Of a stretch of 64,000 nucleotides of DNA, positions 62,173 through 64,000 are shown piece after piece. The stretch is from Geobacter sp. FeAm09 (GTDB lineage Bacteria > Desulfobacterota > Desulfuromonadia > Geobacterales > Pseudopelobacteraceae). The stretch's first letter is position 1; every line of letters begins with the position of its first letter. Where the stretch lies: positions 3,218,001 through 3,282,000 of the forward strand of contig NZ_CP042466.1 of the NCBI RefSeq assembly GCF_008330225.1, given 5' to 3'. The translations under genes and the position numbers were made by a program. Below the pieces are notes generated by a model. The model saw nothing but the letters and a program-made list of their open reading frames with translations. It ran no database searches and was not told the origin of the DNA.

Positions 62173-63630
62173 TCAGATCAGCTTGACCGCCTGTTCGGCG
62201 AGTTGGAGAACCACCGACGGCACGATGCCGGGGACCAGCGTACCGGCCACGGAAATGAGCAGGGAGAGGGCGATGGGCGCGCTGACCCGGGTCCACTCGA
62301 AATCCTCGGTCGGCTCCTTCATGTACATGTAGACCATCACCCGCAGGTAGTAGTACACCGAGGCGGCGCTGTTGAGAACGCCGAGCACGGCCAGCCAGAT
62401 ATACCCCTTCTGGACGGCGGCGGAGAAGAGATAGAACTTCCCGATGAAGCCGGCCGTGGGGGGGATGCCGGCCAGGGAGAAGAGGAACACCGACATGGCC
62501 ACCGCCAGGGCGGGGTGCTTGAAGCCGAGCCCGGCGAAGTCCATGACGTTGCCGTTGGCTTCACCCTTCTTGCCGATCAGGATGATCACGGCAAAGGCGC
62601 CGATGTTCATGAAGGCGTAGGAGAGCATGTAGAACAGGATGCCGGCGGCGCCGGTGCCGTTGCCGGCGGCGAAACCGACCAGGGCATAGCCGGCGTGGGC
62701 GATGGACGAGTAGGCCAGCATGCGCTTGATGTTATCCTGGCGCAGGGCGGTGATGTTGCCGACCGTCATGGTCAATACGGCCAATACCCACAGGAGCTGG
62801 CTCCATTCGATCTGCAGGGTGGGCAGGGCCACCAGGAAGATCCGCAGGGCGGCGGCAAAGCCGGCGGCCTTGGGACCGGCCGACATGAAGGCGGTCATGG
62901 GGGTCGGGGCCCCCTCGTAGACGTCGGGAGTCCACATGTGGAACGGCGCGGCCGCCACCTTGAAGGCAAAACCGGTCAGCATCAGCAGCATGCCGGCCAG
63001 CAGCATGATATTGGCCGAAGGCACCGTCATCTGCCCCACGACTGCGGCGATTTTGGTGATGCGGGTGGTGCCGGTGGCACCGTAGGTCAACGCCATGCCG
63101 TAGAGCAGAAACCCGGTGGAAAAGCAGCCCAGCAGGAAGTACTTGAGCCCGGCCTCGTTGGATTTCAGGCTGGCGCGGTTGAAGCCGGCCAGGACGTACA
63201 GGGCCACCGACATGACCTCCAGCCCCAGGAAGATGGTCATCAGGTCGGTTCCCGCCGCCATGAGCATCATCCCCACCACGGTGAACAGGATCAGGGGGTA
63301 GAGCTCGCCGTGGTTGCACCCTTCCCGCTCCATGTACTGGTCGGAGATCAGGATCGCCAGGCCGGCCGAGATCAGGAAGATCATCTTGAAGAAGGTGGCG
63401 AAGTTATCCTGGACAACCGACCCGCTGAAACTCTCGACCGGTGCGCCCCAGCCGGCGCCCACCAGTACCCCCGCCGCCAGAACGCCGACGAAACTGATGT
63501 ACCCCAGGTAGGACTTCTGGCCGCTGGGAACAAAGACGTTGATCAGCAGCAGGGCCATGGCAAGCACGGAGAGGAATATCTCCGGCAGGATTGGGGTCAT
63601 GTTGACGGCTGGAATAGTAATCATGTCCAT
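62173..63630 (-). CDS. nuoN: NADH-quinone oxidoreductase subunit N
   Basis: A 485-aa antiporter-like subunit of complex I, with 14 predicted helices, part of the proton-pumping arm. Conserved features are GLEVMSVALYVLAGFNR (helix 5 glutamate), EAGLKYFLLGCFSTGFLLYG, FKVAAAPFHMWTPDVYEGAP (helix 7/8 lysine region), DNIKRMLAYSSIAHAGY and the GIPPTAGFIGKFYLF broken helix. A GGAGG site lies 9 nt before the ATG at 63630. It is the usual last gene of the nuo operon and follows nuoM by 33 nt. Confidence 0.97.
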   Translation of the reverse strand: MDMITIPAVNMTPILPEIFLSVLAMALLLINVFVPSGQKSYLGYISFVGVLAAGVLVGAGWGAPVESFSGSVVQDNFATFFKMIFLISAGLAILISDQYMEREGCNHGELYPLILFTVVGMMLMAAGTDLMTIFLGLEVMSVALYVLAGFNRASLKSNEAGLKYFLLGCFSTGFLLYGMALTYGATGTTRITKIAAVVGQMTVPSANIMLLAGMLLMLTGFAFKVAAAPFHMWTPDVYEGAPTPMTAFMSAGPKAAGFAAALRIFLVALPTLQIEWSQLLWVLAVLTMTVGNITALRQDNIKRMLAYSSIAHAGYALVGFAAGNGTGAAGILFYMLSYAFMNIGAFAVIILIGKKGEANGNVMDFAGLGFKHPALAVAMSVFLFSLAGIPPTAGFIGKFYLFSAAVQKGYIWLAVLGVLNSAASVYYYLRVMVYMYMKEPTEDFEWTRVSAPIALSLLISVAGTLVPGIVPSVVLQLAEQAVKLI

Positions 63631-63663
63631 CTAGGAAATCCTCCGGTCGGTTGACTCGTGTCG

Positions 63664-64000
63664 TTACTTGACTTCATTCGGTTCGGCGACAGCCGGTGCG
63701 GCCTGTTCAAATGCCGGCGGCGCAGCCATCCCGGGCACCATGGGATGCCCGGCGGGTAATCCCTGCATGGCCGGCATCTGTCGGGCGGACATGCCGAGGG
63801 GCTTGGTTTGGGCAACCAGCTTCTGGACGGCCGGGTTCATCTTCTCGATGAACGGGTTGGGGTAGACGCCCATGATGAAGATCAGGGCGATGAGCGGCAC
63901 CATGATGGCGATCTCCCGGGCGTTCAGGTCGGTGAGCGTCTGGTTCTTGGGATTGTCCAGCTCGCCGAACATGACCCGCTGGAACATCCAGAGCATGTAG
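63664..64000 (-). CDS. nuoM: NADH-quinone oxidoreductase subunit M (partial, C-terminal end)
   Basis: Only the last about 112 residues of NuoM are in the window; the gene runs off the right edge. YMLWMFQRVMFGELDNPKNQ and LTDLNAREIAIMVPLIALIF are typical of the C-terminal helix 14 region, followed by GVYPNPFIEKM. The extended proline/alanine/methionine-rich tail (MSARQMPAMQGLPAGHP and on to EPNEVK) is longer than in E. coli and has low complexity. nuoN follows at once. Confidence 0.95.
   Translation of the reverse strand, partial: YMLWMFQRVMFGELDNPKNQTLTDLNAREIAIMVPLIALIFIMGVYPNPFIEKMNPAVQKLVAQTKPLGMSARQMPAMQGLPAGHPMVPGMAAPPAFEQAAPAVAEPNEVK

Overview
The window is a 64 kb stretch of GC-rich bacterial chromosome with tightly packed genes on both strands. 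Gene content points to the Geobacterales (Geobacter/Trichlorobacter and relatives). It has an MglA/MglB pair, many sigma-54-type regulators, HDOD proteins, a DUF1847 protein, an AhbD-type radical SAM heme enzyme, a very large secreted multicopper oxidase and nuoM-nuoN. This is inference from recognisable families; no 16S or marker comparison was possible.

Layout. 1-2906: pyruvate/acetoin dehydrogenase E1 genes (pdhA, then pdhB running off the left edge), separated by a small element with long perfect inverted repeats, then an HD-domain protein. 2997-7514: ligA, an HDOD protein, an HExxH membrane protein and a DUF1847 protein. 7659-11615: a sigma-54 enhancer-binding protein divergent from a small secreted protein, an FMN azoreductase, a DoxX protein and a MoaE-like protein. 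A cluster of GCAAT dyads and a -24/-12 promoter lie between them. 11805-16924: mixed functions (bestrophin, transglutaminase-like, enoyl-CoA hydratase, DUF2238, Hsp20, TatA/B). 17128-21538: dusB, then an NtrB/NtrC-type two-component pair and an isochorismatase-family hydrolase. 21848-30319: export and stress genes (RND pump plus adaptor, SMR, CDP-diacylglycerol diphosphatase, PfpI, a frameshifted MFS transporter and its divergent LysR regulator).

30316-37635: a minus-strand run (Nudix, EAL-HDOD, release-factor-like, mutS2, HNH, HAD), then plsC-rnhA and a DUF2155 lipoprotein. 37679-40942: tRNA-Ser, a conserved small protein, mglA, mglB, ahbD-like, tRNA-Phe and tRNA-Arg. 41084-48468, just after tRNA-Arg, looks accessory. 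It holds a metallo-beta-lactamase-fold enzyme, a flavodoxin, a carboxymuconolactone decarboxylase fused to a cupin, a Bcr/CflA transporter, an SDR and, divergently, a YqhC-like AraC regulator. 48469-49350 has no gene I can defend but starts with a sigma-54-like promoter. 49351-55476: ferredoxin, a giant multicopper oxidase with a dockerin-like C-terminus, and a lipoprotein. 55654-64000: orphan pseudopilin, a YeiE/YeiH-like pair, pal, a second lipoprotein, TauE, a glycosyltransferase, DUF2288, nuoN and the end of nuoM.

The most interesting candidates are the sigma-54-controlled azoreductase/DoxX/MoaE-like module, the dockerin-tailed multicopper oxidase with its long unexplained leader, and the redox cluster beside tRNA-Arg with a fossil gene fusion. 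Two families of dispersed palindromic elements also sit at gene borders. No CRISPR array, rRNA, transposase or integrase was seen.
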